64,000 nucleotides of DNA from Chloroflexi bacterium HGW-Chloroflexi-2 (GCA_002840735.1 PHBY01000001.1:186001-250000), one strand, 5' to 3'. Positions 52,705 through 63,477 are shown, counted from the stretch's first letter. The notes: generated from the sequence alone by a model not told the origin. Program-made: numbers and translations.

Positions 52705-53433
52705 CTACCAACCACCAGCCAACCTTTGGGCATTTTTACCAGGCAACTTGAGATCATTGATTTTTTGCTGAGTAGCTTCAAAGGAATAATCCACTCTAAA
52801 AACTTCCCAACTCATCAATTCATCATCAAATATACCAAAGGACGCTCTGGGATCATTGTCCCGTGGTTGACCAACAGATCCAGGGTTCAGGATCATTCGT
52901 GCCTTCATTTTATACATATTGCCATTCACGTTGCTATTCCAGTCCATTTTTTCTCGGAAAGAATCCCATCGACATATTAATCCCTGGTGAGAATGTCCAA
53001 CAAAACAATAGTCTTCTATAAAATGATCAAAATTTGCGCGGGCAACAAAGGGATCGAGGATGTACTCCCAAACCGGATATCTTGGACTACCATGAACTAA
53101 AAGACAACTTGGTAAATTGATTTTTTCAGGCAAATTCTTTAAATATGATAAATTTTCGATTGATATATGTGCTCTTTGCCAATCTATGGAGGTCCTGGCT
53201 TCTTGATTAAATAAGCGCACATCCATATCTCCCAATATGGCAGCATCATGATTTCCAAGAACACATGATAAGTTGGGTAATGTCTTTATTAAATTTATAC
53301 AGTCATTTGGATCTGGACCATAACCAACAATGTCACCCAGACACCATACAGCATCAAATTTCCCCGATTTTTCCAAAACACTCATCAAAGCTTCTAAATT
53401 GGCATGGATATCTGAGATAACTAAATTTTTCAT
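52705..53433 (-). CDS. Calcineurin-like metallophosphoesterase
   Basis: VISDIHANLEALMSVL; CLGDIVGYGPDPN; VLGNHDAAI; FVGHSHQGLI. Confidence 0.9.
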   Translation of the reverse strand: MKNLVISDIHANLEALMSVLEKSGKFDAVWCLGDIVGYGPDPNDCINLIKTLPNLSCVLGNHDAAILGDMDVRLFNQEARTSIDWQRAHISIENLSYLKNLPEKINLPSCLLVHGSPRYPVWEYILDPFVARANFDHFIEDYCFVGHSHQGLICRWDSFREKMDWNSNVNGNMYKMKARMILNPGSVGQPRDNDPRASFGIFDDELMSWEVFRVDYSFEATQQKINDLKLPGKNAQRLAGGW

Positions 53434-53544
53434 TTGGAATTCATTTCTTAACCTGGTGTTCTTGAGGATGAATTATTATTCTTGACTTCTGGTTGATTAT
53501 AAATCAAACCACAAAACTTCATTTGAAATTTGAGCAAATTCTCC

Positions 53545-54753
53545 TTACTTGTTTATTATCTTCGAAAGCACATCCTGAATCCGCTCCATGATCAAAAAAC
53601 CAATCGAGGATTTTACAACATCATCAATAATTTCAACTTCCCCACCGGTGTATAGAATAGTAAGTCGATTTAAAATCGTTTCGAAATTTTCATCGAAATT
53701 CGTTACATGATCTGCGACAATGAAATCCAAATTTTTTGAAGTTAATTTAATGTTCGCATTTTCGAGAAGATTTTGACTTTCAGAAGCAAACCCAATGGTT
53801 ACTTTTGGACAATTACAATTAGATTTCTGTTGAGCCACATGCCAGAGAATATCATCCGTTGGCACCAATTCTATTTTTACTAAATCATCATCTTTTTTAA
53901 GTTTATGAGGGGAATAATGAAGGGGCTTAAAATCAGCAACTTCTGCCGTCATGACAAGCGCATCTGCATCCATTACTTCTCTTAAAACTGCTTCTTTCAT
54001 TTCTTGTGCATTTTCAACTTTCACAACTTCTGTTCCATACGGTACAGGTTTATTGTGTATAGTCGTAATGAGAATAGTTTTTGCACCAGCATCCAAAGCA
54101 GCTTGCGCAATCGACCATCCTTGTAAGCCCGTTGATCTGTTGGTAATCACTCTGACCGGATCAATTGATTCGCGGGTTGCGCCAACGGTAACCACGATTT
54201 TTTTCCCTTGCAAGGGTCCATTTTTTGATAAAAATAACCTGGTGAACTTGATAATTTCATCCACATTAATTATCTTGTCTCTCGATTTGGTGTCTGGTTG
54301 CATTAATATTTGTATTCCTCGAGATCTTAATTTCTCAAGATTTTCAACCGTTGCGATATTTTCAGAAATCATCAGATCCAAATCTGGTACCAGAATAATT
54401 GGACATTTAACCGACATAGCTGTGTAGACCAGAATATTATCGCTGATACCATTGGCTATTTTGGATATTGTATTTCCACTGGCTGGTGCAATGATCAATA
54501 AGTCGGCTTCGTAGTGTTTTTCGTGAAAGAATTGTTTTTGGTTAATTTGCCACCACTCTTCATCGGTGTATACATGCCTTCCTGTAATAACTTGAAAAAT
54601 CAAAGGTGAAATGAGCTTTTTCGCGCTATAAGTCATAAACACGTCAACGATGGCTCCCAGTTCAACCAATTTCGTGGCTAAAGTGGCAGCCTGATATGCT
54701 CCAAGAGAACCTGTTACGCCTAACAAAATTCTTTTACCAGTCATTACATTCAT
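53545..54753 (-). CDS. coaBC: Phosphopantothenoylcysteine decarboxylase/phosphopantothenate-cysteine ligase
   Basis: ILLGVTGSLGAYQAATLATKL; LIIAPASGNTISKIANGISDN; VTVGATRESIDPVRVITNRSTG. Confidence 0.93.
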   Translation of the reverse strand: MNVMTGKRILLGVTGSLGAYQAATLATKLVELGAIVDVFMTYSAKKLISPLIFQVITGRHVYTDEEWWQINQKQFFHEKHYEADLLIIAPASGNTISKIANGISDNILVYTAMSVKCPIILVPDLDLMISENIATVENLEKLRSRGIQILMQPDTKSRDKIINVDEIIKFTRLFLSKNGPLQGKKIVVTVGATRESIDPVRVITNRSTGLQGWSIAQAALDAGAKTILITTIHNKPVPYGTEVVKVENAQEMKEAVLREVMDADALVMTAEVADFKPLHYSPHKLKKDDDLVKIELVPTDDILWHVAQQKSNCNCPKVTIGFASESQNLLENANIKLTSKNLDFIVADHVTNFDENFETILNRLTILYTGGEVEIIDDVVKSSIGFLIMERIQDVLSKIINK

Positions 54754-54785
54754 TTTTTCTCCATATCAGAGGCAAGTGGATTGGA

Positions 54786-56663
54786 TTATGGTTGAGTTTT
54801 TTTCTTTACTGTCTCAATGATCTCTGCAACATAGTCAAATCGATTAAAAGCTGGCATTAAGTACACACCTTGCAATTCAGCTTTCATCGCTTCAATTAAT
54901 TCTACAGCTATTTTTATTCCTTCTTCGGCAGACTTATCACCTGCTTTTCTCATTCGAATTTTAATTTCTTCAGGTATGATGATCCCTGGAACTTCGTTAT
55001 GTAGAAAAGCCGCATGGCGATCAGTGGCAAGGGGTAATATTCCAACCAGGATTTTTAAATTCGGATCTCCAGCTTGCTCACGAAACCATCTCAATTGTTC
55101 CAATGCAGATTTAGCATCGAAAATCGGTTGTGTTAATGCAAAATCAGATCCGGCTTTCCTTTTCCTTAAGTGGTTCTTCAGTTCAATTTCAGGGCTTGGA
55201 GAATTGAGATTGAGTGCACTTCCAACAAAAAATGAAGTTGGTTGTCCAATTTCTGAACCGGCATGGTCAATACCAATGTTGAAGGATTCCTTAATTAACT
55301 TAATTAAACCAGATGGGACAAGATCATAATTATCCATTGCCTCCGGATAATCACCAATCGCCGTAGGATCTCCCATCACAACAAAAACATTCCGGATACC
55401 CAACGCATGCGCTGCCAGTAAATCACCCTGCACACGCAATAAGTTTCTTCCTCGCGTGGGAAAATGTAAAACAGTCTCGACACCTACATAGCGTTGAATC
55501 AGACTGCAAACCGCCCAGGGACTCATTCTCATCCTTGCCATCGGACTATCTGCTACATTAATGACATCTGCGCCAGAATCGGCTAATAAACTAGCGCCAG
55601 CCAGTAATTTCTTTGTGCTCAAGCCTCTGGGAGGGTCCATTTCGACGGCAAACACAAATTGATTTGCATCAATTTTTTGGGAAAGCTCTGACTTAGGTGC
55701 TTCTTTTTCAGCTTCACGCTCTATTTGCATTTCAGGTATTTCAAGTCCGAAAGCGATATCAGATGATTTAGTATCCTGAATGATCCGCGAAATTGCCTGA
55801 ATGTGCTTTGGTGTGGTTCCACAACAACCGCCGAGAATTTTCGCACCAGCTTGCCAGAAGGAGATTGCATAATCACCAAAATATTCAGGACCGGCAGGGT
55901 ACATGATCCTTCCATCTTGTTGTTCAGGCCATCCAGCATTCGGCATCACCGAGTAGACACCATTTGGTACAGCAGTCTTCATTTTTTTTAGAATTCTCAA
56001 TAATTGCAAAGGACCGCCAGAACAATTAATCCCGATGACATCCGCACCACTGTTATAAATACTTGTCGCTACTTTTTCAGGTGTATCTCCCAACAAGGTG
56101 CGATCGTCACGGGTAAATGTCATGGATGCAATGATCGGAATATCAGGATTAATTTCCTTCGATGCCAGAATTGCTTCCCTCACCTCATAAAAATCAGTCA
56201 TTGTCTCAATTATGATGACATCAACACCAGCATCGATAAGTGCCTGAATCTGTTCTTTAAAGGCAATTCGTGCATCCTCCAGTTGTACACGGCCAAACGG
56301 TGCCAGGCGAACACCTAATGGTCCAACATCCCCGGCAATAATGATATCTCGAAAACTGGCCATCGCTACTCGGCGAACCAATTCCACGCCTGCCTGGTTA
56401 ATTTCTGCAACCTTATGTTCAAGCCCGAATTGCGATAATTTATAGTGATTCGCTCCAAAGGTATTGGTTTGAATCATCGTTGAACCCGCTTCTATGTAAG
56501 CATGATGAACATCTGCCACCTGAGCAGGATGAGTGATATTTAAATGATCAAAACATTCATCAAATCTGATTCCACGTTGATGAAGAACGGTTCCCATCGC
56601 GCCATCGGATATGATAGGCTTTTCCTGGGCGAGACCTTTAATAAATTTAATTCGTTCACTCAT
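54786..56663 (-). CDS. Bifunctional homocysteine S-methyltransferase/methylenetetrahydrofolate reductase
   Basis: ISDGAMGTVLHQRGI; ILGGCCGTTPKHI; VAVEMDPPRGLSTKK; VVMGDPTAIGDYP. Confidence 0.92.
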   Translation of the reverse strand: MSERIKFIKGLAQEKPIISDGAMGTVLHQRGIRFDECFDHLNITHPAQVADVHHAYIEAGSTMIQTNTFGANHYKLSQFGLEHKVAEINQAGVELVRRVAMASFRDIIIAGDVGPLGVRLAPFGRVQLEDARIAFKEQIQALIDAGVDVIIIETMTDFYEVREAILASKEINPDIPIIASMTFTRDDRTLLGDTPEKVATSIYNSGADVIGINCSGGPLQLLRILKKMKTAVPNGVYSVMPNAGWPEQQDGRIMYPAGPEYFGDYAISFWQAGAKILGGCCGTTPKHIQAISRIIQDTKSSDIAFGLEIPEMQIEREAEKEAPKSELSQKIDANQFVFAVEMDPPRGLSTKKLLAGASLLADSGADVINVADSPMARMRMSPWAVCSLIQRYVGVETVLHFPTRGRNLLRVQGDLLAAHALGIRNVFVVMGDPTAIGDYPEAMDNYDLVPSGLIKLIKESFNIGIDHAGSEIGQPTSFFVGSALNLNSPSPEIELKNHLRKRKAGSDFALTQPIFDAKSALEQLRWFREQAGDPNLKILVGILPLATDRHAAFLHNEVPGIIIPEEIKIRMRKAGDKSAEEGIKIAVELIEAMKAELQGVYLMPAFNRFDYVAEIIETVKKKTQP

Positions 56664-59600
56664 TTTTTCGATTCTTTCATCAGTTGATCCACACGGCTGG
56701 TTCCAATATTGAAATATTTTGCCAGCGGATGATGCAGGATAATTGCGGCTGTAGATTGTTCTGGCACCAATTGGAAGGCTGATGTGAGATGCATTTTCAG
56801 TTCTTGCTCAACCGGCAATAATCTGAACACTTTTTCATGATCGTTTAAATCCGGAATTGATGCATATCCCCAGGAATAGCGTTTGCCCTGTTCCTTCTTC
56901 AGCCCCAACTCTCTACGAATATGGTTGTGTAGATAATCTGCTGTTGCTTCAGCGGTTTGCACTGCCAATCCATGAGTGAAATAAGCTTCCGTGTAATTAC
57001 CACTTGCCTGTAATTTTTCAAATCGTTCTGTAGCTTTGTCTCCAACTGTAACAACCTGTAATGCTACTACATCCATTCTGCCACTTTCAACTGGGGCAAA
57101 GTAATCTGCCAGACTAAGGTTTTCTCCATCCGATTGCCTCGGGAAATTAAATACCTCAAGAACTTTCGGCTCAGAATTATTGAGAGTATTTTGGTCATAG
57201 ACGAGCAAATCATTGCCTGAGGACTGGACAGGGAAATATCCATAAACTGCTTTAGGATTGAGCCATTCATTATGTTTGGCGTCTTTTTTCATTTTAGCTA
57301 ATCTGGCTTCAAAATCAATCTTCAATTTTTTCCACTCATCACCGTGGGTATTTTTAGCACCCCAGGATAACCGAAATAGTTCATTAAGTGATAAATGCTC
57401 AAAAACTGCTTCTAACGGCATGGATTGAACAACCTTCGGACCCCAGGCTGGTACAGATGGAATTTGTTCGGATATTTGAATTTTGGATCGTTTCATTACC
57501 TGAGTTAAATTCTCATTTCCTCCCTCTAAAATTCTTCCCAATTCCATATCAGATTCTTTGATCATTTTTTCCATAAGGTTATCGAATTCTGATGAATTCA
57601 TAATTTGATCCATTGTGGATAAACCTTCGAAGGCATCCTTACAATAAAACACACCACCTTGATAGTATTCGTTTGAGTCTGTCATCAGGATGCGTCGTCC
57701 AAACCTTCGATTTATGGCTGCTCCGCCAATCAGGACAGGAATTTTAGCATTTCTTCGTTGTAACTCATTCACAATCAGTGGCATTTGTTTGCTGGTACTT
57801 ACCAACAAGGCACTTAACCCGATCGCATTGGCCTTGGATTCAAACGCTTTCGAGATAATTGTCTCTGCAGGAACCTGTTTTCCTAAGTCAATAACATCAT
57901 ATCCATTGTTTGTCAGAATCGTCTTGACCAGGTTTTTTCCAATATCATGAACATCTCCGTAAACCGTTGCCAGAACCATCAAACCTTTGCTCACCCCTTC
58001 TTTTTTCTCCAGATAATTTTCCAGATGTGCAACTGATTTTTTCATCACTTCAGCGGATTGAAGTACAAAAGGCAGTATCAATTCACCAGTGCCAAACTTA
58101 TCTCCCACATCTTTCATGGCTGGCAGTAAGACATTATTCAGAATTTCCACTGCTCTGTCAGAGGATGAAATGTCTCCGCGACTTTCAATCAATGCGTCGA
58201 TATCTTTTTCAACACCTTCTTTTTTCCGATGAACAATGCTCCAATGCAATCGTTCTTCTGGAGTCATTGACTTTAGTAATACGTCCTGTTTTGAATCCTT
58301 TTCACCTGACTTAGCGTTATTTTTTTCGTAATAACCGATTAAATCCTGTAATGCGGTTTCATTTCGATAAAAAATGAGATCTTCAGCCAATTTCCTTTCT
58401 TCTTCAGAAATCTCCAGATAGGGTGTGATGTGAACAGGATTGACGATCGCCATGTCGAGGCCAGCCTGTACGGAGTGATATAGCATAACACTATTCAAAA
58501 CTGCCCTGGCTGCGGGTGATAAACCGAAGGAAACATTGCTTACGCCTAAAGAAGTAAGCACACCCGGTATATTTTCTTTGATGAGCCGAATACCTTCAAT
58601 TGTTTCTTGAGCGGATAAATTGAATTCAGGGTCACCGGTTGCCAGTGTAAAAGTTAAAGCATCGATCACCAAATCTGAAGGTGACAATCCATGTTCATTT
58701 ACTGCTACATCCACCAACCGTTTGGAAATTTCTAATTTTCTTTGCGCAGTTTTAGCCATGCCGGCTTCGTCAATGGTTAATACCAAAACAGCTGCATTAT
58801 ATTTTTTTGCCAATTGAAATACTTCATCTGCTTTTTCTCGTCCCGATTCAAAGTGCGTTGAATTAATCATGCAGCGACCTGGTGCGGTTTGCAGTGCCAT
58901 TTCCATCACATCTAACTCGGTGGAATCGATGACTAACGGGACTTTAATATTCGGTGCAATTTTTTTTATGACCCTGCGAATAGTTTCAACTTCATCGGCT
59001 CTTTCGGTTAATGCAACACAGATATCAAGGCCGTGTGCACCACCATCCACCTGTTGCTGTGCAATTCCCAGTACACGCTCGTAATCCTGATCCAATATTA
59101 TTTTTTTAAATATTTTACTGCCTTGCGTATTGAGTCTTTCGCCAATCAAAAATGGAGGAGGTTCTTGCTGCATGTTCATAACCTGAATAGCCGAAGCTAA
59201 TTGAGCGCGTTGAATGATCGGACGGGGTGGATGCTTCTTCCCACCCACTTTCTCAACCAGCTCTTTCAGATGGAGTGGAGTTGTTCCACAACAACCTCCC
59301 ACAACACTGATCTGATACTTTTCAATAAATTCACTCAAGGAATCGGCAAATTCGATGGGCGATAATGGGTAAACCGCTTCCCCGTCCACATTCAGGGGTA
59401 AACCTGCATTTGGAATGCACGATACCGGCAAATTGGAATTTTCACCCAAAAAGGAAATGGGTTCACGCATGTGCTCAGGTCCGGTGGAACAGTTCAATCC
59501 AATAATGTCGATCGGCAGGTCCTCCAGGATAGCCAGCGCAGCTGCGATGTCTGTCCCCAATAACATTCGCCCGGTGGTATCCAATGTTACCTGTGCCTGA

Positions 59601-60196
59601 ATAGGCAAATAAATACCTGTTTCTTCAAAAGCCTGCTGAATACCAAGAATACATGCCTTTACTTCGAGTATGTCCTGTGATGTCTCAATCAATAAAACAT
59701 CCACTCCACCTGCAATTAATCCTTTAGCTTGTTCCTGAAAAACTGCAACCAATTCACCAAATTGGATATTCGATAATTCCGGATCCTCCATGCTGGGTAA
59801 TTTTCCGGATGGGCCGATCGATCCGGCAACAAAACGCTTATGGAGAGTGCTTTTGGAGAACTCATCAGCAAGATTCTTGGCTAATTCTGCTGCTTTTTTG
59901 TTAATTTCAACAACACGATCCTGGAGCCCATACTCAGCCAGCGTAATCCGGTTCGATCGGAATGTGTCTGTTTCCAACACATCGACTCCAACTTCCAGAA
60001 ATGATCTGTGAACTTTCTCCACAGCTTCAGGATGACTGATGACAAGAAAGTCATTGCATCCAAAATATATCTCACCACCAAAATCTTTTGCTGTCAGATC
60101 CAATTTTTGTAGACTGGTGCCCATTGCCCCGTCATAAATTAACACTCGTTCTTTTACAGCATCCAGAAATGATCGATTGGTGTATTTTCTCTGCAT
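56660..60196 (-). CDS. metH: Cobalamin-dependent methionine synthase
   Basis: IYDGAMGTSLQ; VVGGCCGTTPLHL; GDVHDIGKNLVKTIL; C-terminal activation domain with RYSWGYASIPDL. Confidence 0.96.
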   Translation of the reverse strand: MQRKYTNRSFLDAVKERVLIYDGAMGTSLQKLDLTAKDFGGEIYFGCNDFLVISHPEAVEKVHRSFLEVGVDVLETDTFRSNRITLAEYGLQDRVVEINKKAAELAKNLADEFSKSTLHKRFVAGSIGPSGKLPSMEDPELSNIQFGELVAVFQEQAKGLIAGGVDVLLIETSQDILEVKACILGIQQAFEETGIYLPIQAQVTLDTTGRMLLGTDIAAALAILEDLPIDIIGLNCSTGPEHMREPISFLGENSNLPVSCIPNAGLPLNVDGEAVYPLSPIEFADSLSEFIEKYQISVVGGCCGTTPLHLKELVEKVGGKKHPPRPIIQRAQLASAIQVMNMQQEPPPFLIGERLNTQGSKIFKKIILDQDYERVLGIAQQQVDGGAHGLDICVALTERADEVETIRRVIKKIAPNIKVPLVIDSTELDVMEMALQTAPGRCMINSTHFESGREKADEVFQLAKKYNAAVLVLTIDEAGMAKTAQRKLEISKRLVDVAVNEHGLSPSDLVIDALTFTLATGDPEFNLSAQETIEGIRLIKENIPGVLTSLGVSNVSFGLSPAARAVLNSVMLYHSVQAGLDMAIVNPVHITPYLEISEEERKLAEDLIFYRNETALQDLIGYYEKNNAKSGEKDSKQDVLLKSMTPEERLHWSIVHRKKEGVEKDIDALIESRGDISSSDRAVEILNNVLLPAMKDVGDKFGTGELILPFVLQSAEVMKKSVAHLENYLEKKEGVSKGLMVLATVYGDVHDIGKNLVKTILTNNGYDVIDLGKQVPAETIISKAFESKANAIGLSALLVSTSKQMPLIVNELQRRNAKIPVLIGGAAINRRFGRRILMTDSNEYYQGGVFYCKDAFEGLSTMDQIMNSSEFDNLMEKMIKESDMELGRILEGGNENLTQVMKRSKIQISEQIPSVPAWGPKVVQSMPLEAVFEHLSLNELFRLSWGAKNTHGDEWKKLKIDFEARLAKMKKDAKHNEWLNPKAVYGYFPVQSSGNDLLVYDQNTLNNSEPKVLEVFNFPRQSDGENLSLADYFAPVESGRMDVVALQVVTVGDKATERFEKLQASGNYTEAYFTHGLAVQTAEATADYLHNHIRRELGLKKEQGKRYSWGYASIPDLNDHEKVFRLLPVEQELKMHLTSAFQLVPEQSTAAIILHHPLAKYFNIGTSRVDQLMKESKK

Positions 60197-60223
60197 AAAT
60201 TCTCCACTAAATATCCAAATTTA

Positions 60224-60363
60224 CAAAAAAACCTCTCATGAAGAGAGGTCAATTTTTGATTGATCTCATCTTCCAGAGCTACCTTGCTCTGCCGGAATTG
60301 GCACCTGAAATTCCAGGTTGCCGAGGTTTCTTTGGGCCGGTCCCTCAACCTCTCTTGATGAGT
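60224..60363 (-). ncRNA. SAM-I (S-box) riboswitch with terminator expression platform
   Basis: CTCATCAAGAGAGGTTGAGGGACCGGCCCAAAGAAACCTCGGCAACC...GGTGCCAATTCC...GGAAGATGAGA then ACCTCTCTTCATGAGAGGTTTTTTT. Confidence 0.96.
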
Positions 60364-60376
60364 AGCACGTGGTTAA

Positions 60377-60405
60377 ATCCTACCACAAAAGAGATTCAAG
60401 GTCAA
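60377..60405 (-). promoter_or_regulatory. Promoter of riboswitch-metH transcript
   Basis: TTGACC-N17-TAGGAT on minus strand. Confidence 0.65.
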
Positions 60406-60464
60406 AAAATGGTGTATGCTTTTAAAGTATTAATCGATTAATATTCGGATATAATTTACACGAG

Positions 60465-60881
60465 GTGAGCAGTTTGAAATCAAATCTCAAAGATCTGCCT
60501 TCTATACTATTTACATCCATCTTCATAGCAACAATTGGCTGGGTTGGTCTTTTCTTTTTATTACAATACACGCAACCTTTCTTAGGTCCTCGATGGTTAT
60601 TTTTCTTTTTATTAACGATGGGTGGTAGTGGTACCGCATTACCAGTGGTCTATTTCTTAAATATTCGCTTTCCCCATGATCCACCAGCCAACACGTCAGT
60701 AATTATCCGGCAGGCAGTTTGGTTTGCAATTTTTATCGACATGTTAGCCTGGTTGCAATTAGGTCGTGTGTTAAATTCAATTTTGACTGTGGTGATTGCT
60801 ATAGGAATTATCGTCATTGAAAAACTTATTCGGTTAGTCGAACGCAGCCGTTGGCAACCCTCACACGAACAAAATGAATGA
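60465..60881 (+). CDS. Hypothetical membrane protein
   Basis: Four hydrophobic segments; overlaps selA start. Confidence 0.65.
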   Translation: MSSLKSNLKDLPSILFTSIFIATIGWVGLFFLLQYTQPFLGPRWLFFFLLTMGGSGTALPVVYFLNIRFPHDPPANTSVIIRQAVWFAIFIDMLAWLQLGRVLNSILTVVIAIGIIVIEKLIRLVERSRWQPSHEQNE

Positions 60882-62241
60882 GTTACGTAACTTACCATCC
60901 GTCGAAAAAATAATTCAGTATTCTGAGTCTGAAGAATGGATCAGCAAATTCGGTCGTGATCAGACATTACGAGCTATTCGAGAAACGTTAGATTTTTTTA
61001 GATCAGAAATTAAATCTGGTAAATATGCGCCTGATCACTTAGAAATATCAAACCAGATTCAAGAGATCCTATCCAATCGTTTTTCTCCAACTTTAATACC
61101 GGTTATTAATGCTACTGGAGTAGTCTTACATACTAATCTTGGTAGAGCGCCTTTGAGTCACGAAACCATGCGAGCGATGCAATCCATTGGATCAGAATAC
61201 AGCACTCTTGAATTCAATTTATCAACGGGAAAACGTGGATCCCGCTCAGTTCACGCTGAAGAAATCCTTAAGCAACTGACCGGTGCAGAAGCAGCCATTG
61301 TTGTCAATAATAATGCTGCTGCGGTATTGCTGGTATTGAGTGCGCTGGCAAAAAGAAAAAATGTGATCATCGCCCGCTCACAATTAATAGAAATTGGGGG
61401 TGGTTTTCGTATCCCGGATGTAATGAAACAATCCGGAGCAAAGTTGAAAGAAGTAGGAACGACCAATCGGGTTAGAGTTTCCGACTATGAACAAGCTTTA
61501 CAGGAATCATCTGCGCTGGTCATGCGGGCACATCACTCCAATTTTAAGATAATGGGGTTCACCCAGGAACCGAATCTGCGGGAAATTGTAGAAATTTCGC
61601 ATCAATTTGGGATTCCGGTCATGGATGATCTCGGTTCAGGGACATTTTTAGATACATCCGAATTTGGACTCTCCCACGAACCGACGATATCTGATTCGGT
61701 CCAGGCGGATGCGGACATTATTTCTTTTTCAGGAGATAAATTATTAGGTGGTCCCCAGGCAGGTATTATCATTGGAAAAAGTGTGTTTATCCAAAAAATC
61801 AAAAATCATCCGCTCGCCAGAGCCATTCGACCGGATAAAATCTGTCTGGCAGGGTTAACCGCAACGCTTACACATTATTTAAGAAATGAAGCCGTAGAAA
61901 AAATTCCTGTCTGGCAAATGATTTCACGTACTTCTTCGTCCCTGGAAACTCAGGCTAAATTCTGGCAGCAAAAATTAAAATTCGGGGAAGTATTGCCATC
62001 ATTATCCACAATCGGTGGTGGCAGTCTACCCGAGGAGACGCTTCCAACTTTCGTTTTGGCTGTTCTGCTCCCAAAACCAGATTTGGTTATGAAGAAGTTA
62101 CGCTCTCTTGATCATCCCATTATTGCCCGACTCGAAGATAATAAAATCCTGTTCGACCCCAGAACAGTATTACCAGAACAGGAGACTGCATTTATCTTTG
62201 GGCTACAAAAAATCTTTGATGAACTTAAAAAGGATAGATAA
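60874..62241 (+). CDS. selA: L-seryl-tRNA(Sec) selenium transferase
   Basis: VINATGVVLHTNLGRAPLS; DADIISFSGDKLLGGPQAGIIIG. Confidence 0.95.
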   Translation: MNELRNLPSVEKIIQYSESEEWISKFGRDQTLRAIRETLDFFRSEIKSGKYAPDHLEISNQIQEILSNRFSPTLIPVINATGVVLHTNLGRAPLSHETMRAMQSIGSEYSTLEFNLSTGKRGSRSVHAEEILKQLTGAEAAIVVNNNAAAVLLVLSALAKRKNVIIARSQLIEIGGGFRIPDVMKQSGAKLKEVGTTNRVRVSDYEQALQESSALVMRAHHSNFKIMGFTQEPNLREIVEISHQFGIPVMDDLGSGTFLDTSEFGLSHEPTISDSVQADADIISFSGDKLLGGPQAGIIIGKSVFIQKIKNHPLARAIRPDKICLAGLTATLTHYLRNEAVEKIPVWQMISRTSSSLETQAKFWQQKLKFGEVLPSLSTIGGGSLPEETLPTFVLAVLLPKPDLVMKKLRSLDHPIIARLEDNKILFDPRTVLPEQETAFIFGLQKIFDELKKDR

Positions 62242-63477
62242 ATGAAAAATGATATTGATCAATTAATGAAAGAAAACGGCATTGATGCATTATTAATTGT
62301 CGGGCCTGCTCAACACAATCCAGCGATGTTTTATCTGACAGGTGGTGGTCACATAACCAATGCAGACTTGATCAAAAAAGTAGGTGAAACCCCCGTGATT
62401 TTCCATGGTTCGATGGAACGTGAAGAAGCGGCAAGAACTGGCTTAATAACCTGCAGTTATGATCAGTTTTCGTTCTCCGATTATTTAAAGAAAACCAATA
62501 ATCATCAGATCGATGCCCATGCACTTCGATACCGGGATCTCTTTTCAAGAGCAGGTGTTGAAAAGGGGAAAATTGCATTATATGGATCGACAGAAATCGG
62601 AGCGAAATTTTCAGTACTGCAACGTTTTCAACAACTATTTCCTGAATTTGAAATAACCGGGCTGGTACCAGATTCGATTCTCTTAAAAGCGATGATGATT
62701 AAAGATGCCGATGAGATTAATCGGATCAGGAAAATGGGCGTGATTACGACTAACGTAGTTGGAAAAGTAGCCGATTTTCTTAGCAATCAAAGAGTAGAAA
62801 ATGAAACGTTGATTGGCGAAGATAATTCGCCGGTAACCATTGGCTTGGTGAAATCAAAAATCAACTTTTGGCTGGCAGAAGCCGGGGCTGAAAATCCCGA
62901 ACAGACTATTTTTGCCATTGGACGGGATGCTGGTGTACCTCACAGTCAGGGAAATGACTCGGATGTAATTCAATTGGGTAAGACGATTGTTTTCGATATC
63001 TTCCCCTGTGAAAATGGTGGTGGATATTATTATGATTTTACCCGCACCTGGTGCGTTGGCTATGCGCCTGAGGAAGTCCAGAAATTATATGATCAGGTTA
63101 AATCCGTGTATGATAAAGTCGTTTTAGAATTAGCTGAAAACACTCCCTTTAAACAATACCAACGCAGGACGTGCGAATTATTCGAAGAACTGGGACATCC
63201 GACTGTTCTCTCAAACTCCTCCACATTGGAAGGTTACGTGCATAGTCTCGGTCATGGTTTGGGATTACACGTACATGAAATGCCATTCTCAGGATTAACA
63301 GCAAGTGAAGAAGAAACGCTCGCGAGAGGTTCTGTTTTTACAATTGAGCCTGGATTGTATTATCCGGACAGAGGTATGGGCGTAAGGTTAGAAGATACAT
63401 ATTATGTCTCTGAAAGCGGTACAATAGAAAAGATGGTTGATTTCCCCATGGATTTGGTCATCCCCATCAAACAATGA
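62242..63477 (+). CDS. M24-family aminopeptidase (Xaa-Pro peptidase)
   Basis: VFDIFPCENGGGYYYDFTRTWCVG; HSLGHGLGLHVHE; FTIEPGLYYP. Confidence 0.9.
   Translation: MKNDIDQLMKENGIDALLIVGPAQHNPAMFYLTGGGHITNADLIKKVGETPVIFHGSMEREEAARTGLITCSYDQFSFSDYLKKTNNHQIDAHALRYRDLFSRAGVEKGKIALYGSTEIGAKFSVLQRFQQLFPEFEITGLVPDSILLKAMMIKDADEINRIRKMGVITTNVVGKVADFLSNQRVENETLIGEDNSPVTIGLVKSKINFWLAEAGAENPEQTIFAIGRDAGVPHSQGNDSDVIQLGKTIVFDIFPCENGGGYYYDFTRTWCVGYAPEEVQKLYDQVKSVYDKVVLELAENTPFKQYQRRTCELFEELGHPTVLSNSSTLEGYVHSLGHGLGLHVHEMPFSGLTASEEETLARGSVFTIEPGLYYPDRGMGVRLEDTYYVSESGTIEKMVDFPMDLVIPIKQ

Noticed and set aside
53951-54427. 158-aa plus-strand ORF
   Set aside because: Antisense to coaBC, which has clear flavoprotein and ligase motifs.
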